64,000 bases of DNA, from the NCBI RefSeq assembly GCF_021129235.1, contig NZ_JAJOMA010000003.1:124001-188000 (forward strand). The letters are read 5' to 3'. The notes beneath the pieces were generated by a model that worked only from the letters and a program-made list of their open reading frames with translations, searched no databases and had not been told where the DNA came from. Positions 62,169-64,000 of this stretch are shown here, piece after piece (the first letter of the stretch is position 1; each line of letters begins with the position of its first letter). The translations under genes and the position numbers were made by a program. This DNA is from Kineosporia mesophila (lineage in GTDB: Bacteria > Actinomycetota > Actinomycetes > Actinomycetales > Kineosporiaceae).

Positions 62169-64000
62169 CTACTTGTTCAGCAGCCCGGCGCGACGCAGCG
62201 CATCCGCCAGCGCGGTGTCCGGTACCGCAGCGCCACTGCGCCCACCGCCCTGACCACCACGTCCACTGTTCTGGCCACCCTGACCACCCTGGCCGCCCTG
62301 GCCGCCACGGTTGCCCTGGCCCCCCTGACCACCGCGTCCACCTGCACCGCCCTGGCCACCACGACCCTGGCCACCCTGGCCGCCGCCCTGGCCCTGACCA
62401 CCCCGCCCCTGACCGCCACCGGGCCGCTGTCCCCGGTCGCCGCCACCGTTACCGCCGCCCCGGGAACCCCGGCCACCACCGGCGGGCGCACCGATCTCGT
62501 CGTCGAGCCGCAGGCTGAGGGAGATGCGCTTGCGGTCGACATCCACCTCCATGACCTTCACCTTGACCACGTCTCCGGGTTTGACGACCTCGCGCGGGTC
62601 GGACACGAACTTGTTCGACATGGCGCTGACGTGGACGAGGCCGTCCTGGTGCACGCCGACATCGACAAAGGCGCCGAACGCGGCGACGTTCGTGACGACA
62701 CCTTCGAGCACCATGGCCGGCCGCAGGTCGGTGACGGTGTTGACCCCGTCGGCGAAGACCGCGGCCTTGAACGCCGGTCGCGGGTCCCGGCCGGGCTTGT
62801 CCAGCTCGGCCAGGATGTCCTCGACGGTGGGCAGACCGAACGTGTCGTCGGCGAACTCGTTCGGCTTCAGCGAGCGGATGAGCGCCGTGTTGCCGATCAG
62901 CTTCGGCAGGTCGACCTCGGCCCTGGTCAGGATGCGCCGCACCAGCGGGTAGGCCTCGGGGTGCACACCGGAGGCGTCGAGCGGGTCGTCGCCGCCCTGG
63001 ATGCGCAGGAAGCCCGCCGACTGCTCGAAGGCCTTGGCCCCCAGCAGCGGCACGTTGCGTAGCGACTTGCGGCTCGTGAAGGGGCCGTTCGCGTCGCGGT
63101 GGGACACGATGTTCGCGGCCAGGGTCTCGCCGATGCCGGAGACCTGACGCAGCAGCGGGGCCGAGGCGGTGTTCACGTCGACGCCGACCGCGTTCACGCA
63201 GAACTCCACCACGCCGTCGAGCGAGCGGGCGAGCGACGACTCGGGCAGATCGTGCTGGTACTGGCCGACGCCGATGGACTTCGGGTCGATCTTCACCAGC
63301 TCGGCCAGCGGGTCCTGCAGGCGGCGGGCGATCGAGACCGCGCCGCGGATACTGACGTCGAGATCGGGCAGCTCGGCCGAGGCGTAGGCAGAGGCCGAGT
63401 AGACCGAGGCGCCGGCCTCGGAGACCACGACCTTGGTCATGTTCAGGTCGGCCGCCCGGGCGATGAGCTCGGCGGCCAGCTTGTCGGTCTCCCGGGAGGC
63501 CGTGCCGTTGCCGATCGCGATCAGGTCGACGTGGTGCGTGCGGGCGAGCTTCTCGAGCTCGTCGAGCGACTCGGCCCAGCGGCGGCGCGGCTCGTGCGGG
63601 TAGATCGTGCTGTGGGCGACGACCTTGCCGGTGCCGTCGACGATCGCGACCTTGACGCCGGTGCGGATGCCCGGGTCGAGGCCCATCGTGGCGCGGTTGC
63701 CGGCCGGGGCCGCGAGCAGCAGGTCGCGCAGGTTGGCGGCGAAGACGCGGATGGCCTCCTCCTCGGCGGCCGTGCGCAGCTGCGAGCGCACGTCGAGGCC
63801 GAGGTGCACGGAGATCCGGGTGCGCCAGGCCCAGCGCACGGCGTCGGTGAGGAACTTGTCGCCGGGGCGGCCCTGGTTGGACACGTCGAACCGGTGCGCG
63901 ATGAACCGCTCGGAGGCGCCGAACTCACCGGGGGCGGGCGGGGCCTCGTCGTCGGCCTCGAAGGTGAGGTCGAGGATCTCCTCCTTCTCACCGCGGAACA
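62169..64000 (-). CDS. tex: Tex-like RNA-binding transcription accessory protein (5' end missing)
   Basis: The frame runs past the right edge of the window; about 610 C-terminal residues are visible. Visible parts in order: LFRGEKEEILDLTFEADDEA and ERFIAHRFDVSNQG, the RNase H-like (YqgF) domain GLDPGIRTGVKVAIVDGTGKVV, tandem helix-hairpin-helix (ASAPLLRQVSGIGETLAANIV, LGAKAFEQSAGFLRIQGG), S1 domain (VLEGVVTNVAAFGAFVDVG, VKVKVMEVDVDRKRISLSL). A Gly/Gln/Arg-rich tail of about 85 residues follows, then ADALRRAGLLNK. Tex binds nucleic acid and supports transcription and translation coupling. The RGG/GQG tail is longer than in classical Tex proteins and may add RNA binding. Confidence 0.95.
   Translation of the reverse strand, partial: FRGEKEEILDLTFEADDEAPPAPGEFGASERFIAHRFDVSNQGRPGDKFLTDAVRWAWRTRISVHLGLDVRSQLRTAAEEEAIRVFAANLRDLLLAAPAGNRATMGLDPGIRTGVKVAIVDGTGKVVAHSTIYPHEPRRRWAESLDELEKLARTHHVDLIAIGNGTASRETDKLAAELIARAADLNMTKVVVSEAGASVYSASAYASAELPDLDVSIRGAVSIARRLQDPLAELVKIDPKSIGVGQYQHDLPESSLARSLDGVVEFCVNAVGVDVNTASAPLLRQVSGIGETLAANIVSHRDANGPFTSRKSLRNVPLLGAKAFEQSAGFLRIQGGDDPLDASGVHPEAYPLVRRILTRAEVDLPKLIGNTALIRSLKPNEFADDTFGLPTVEDILAELDKPGRDPRPAFKAAVFADGVNTVTDLRPAMVLEGVVTNVAAFGAFVDVGVHQDGLVHVSAMSNKFVSDPREVVKPGDVVKVKVMEVDVDRKRISLSLRLDDEIGAPAGGGRGSRGGGNGGGDRGQRPGGGQGRGGQGQGGGQGGQGRGGQGGAGGRGGQGGQGNRGGQGGQGGQGGQNSGRGGQGGGRSGAAVPDTALADALRRAGLLNK
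62238..62487 (-). repeat. Gly-rich low-complexity repeat in tex
   Basis: About 250 bases encode a tail of GGQG, GGRG and RGG units, with no regular period but high self-similarity (units of the form GGCCAGGGCGGC read on the minus strand). Variants of GGQGGQ repeat at least six times. It is in frame and probably length-variable. Confidence 0.8.

Noticed and set aside
62238-62487. Possible repeat array or mobile DNA
   Set aside because: Coding Gly-rich tail of Tex, no spacer structure.

Overview
The window is high-GC DNA (Gly/Ala/Arg/Pro-rich proteins, frequent GTG/TTG starts, ATGA/GTGA overlaps) from a filamentous or multicellular-type actinomycete. Actinobacterial hallmarks are a conservon (NIT-domain kinase, roadblock, DUF742, GTPase), a fused CydDC next to CydAB, a BlaI/M56 pair, HelR, a c-di-AMP (ydaO-type) riboswitch in front of an NlpC/P60 endopeptidase and a HspR-type operator in front of lon. 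A member of Kineosporiales is possible, but I cannot prove the genus. No tRNA, rRNA, IS element, prophage or CRISPR array was seen.

Layout. 1-0.6 kb: tail of an unrecognised gene and a coupled small acidic protein. 0.7-6.2 kb: amidohydrolase; a GNAT-nicotianamine synthase operon behind a Fur/Zur-like box; a LysR/EamA divergent pair; a small membrane protein; a GNAT. 6.3-12.5 kb: cydA-cydB-cydDC on the minus strand, sharing a control region and a perfect BlaI-type dyad with blaI-M56 (12.7-14.1 kb). 14.2-17.8 kb: ABC-2 exporter plus NarL-type two-component system. 18.4-23.8 kb: conservon plus an orphan OpuAC-type lipoprotein. 24.1-27.7 kb: a membrane-anchored GH26-like protein with an 850-residue disordered head. 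28-29 kb: riboswitch-controlled NlpC/P60 protein. 29.3-33.1 kb: two FAD monooxygenases flanking malate dehydrogenase. 33.1-38.6 kb: an 1818-residue Ser/Thr kinase-AAA-GAF-GAF-GGDEF protein, divergent from lon. 41.3-43.3 kb: CutC and a secreted DUF1996 protein. 43.5-46.1 kb: a second NarL-type two-component system with a CBM-like anchored protein. 46.1-51.5 kb: HrpB, HelR, GNAT. 51.5-59.2 kb: TetR/MFS, gamma-glutamyltransferase, a long EamA-like protein, ArsR/MFS. 59.3-64 kb: an ADP-forming acyl-CoA synthetase homologue lacking its His loop, a TetR regulator and the 3' part of tex.

The most notable item is the nicotianamine synthase operon: the protein has every hallmark of plant NAS, overlaps an acetyltransferase gene and lies behind a metal-regulator-like box, so it is a candidate acylated-nicotianamine metallophore system. 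Second is the kinase/ATPase/diguanylate cyclase fusion, which combines two signalling outputs in one chain. Third are the control elements read directly from the DNA: the BlaI-type dyad shared with cytochrome bd genes, the HAIR-like site at lon, and the riboswitch plus direct repeats at the NlpC/P60 gene.
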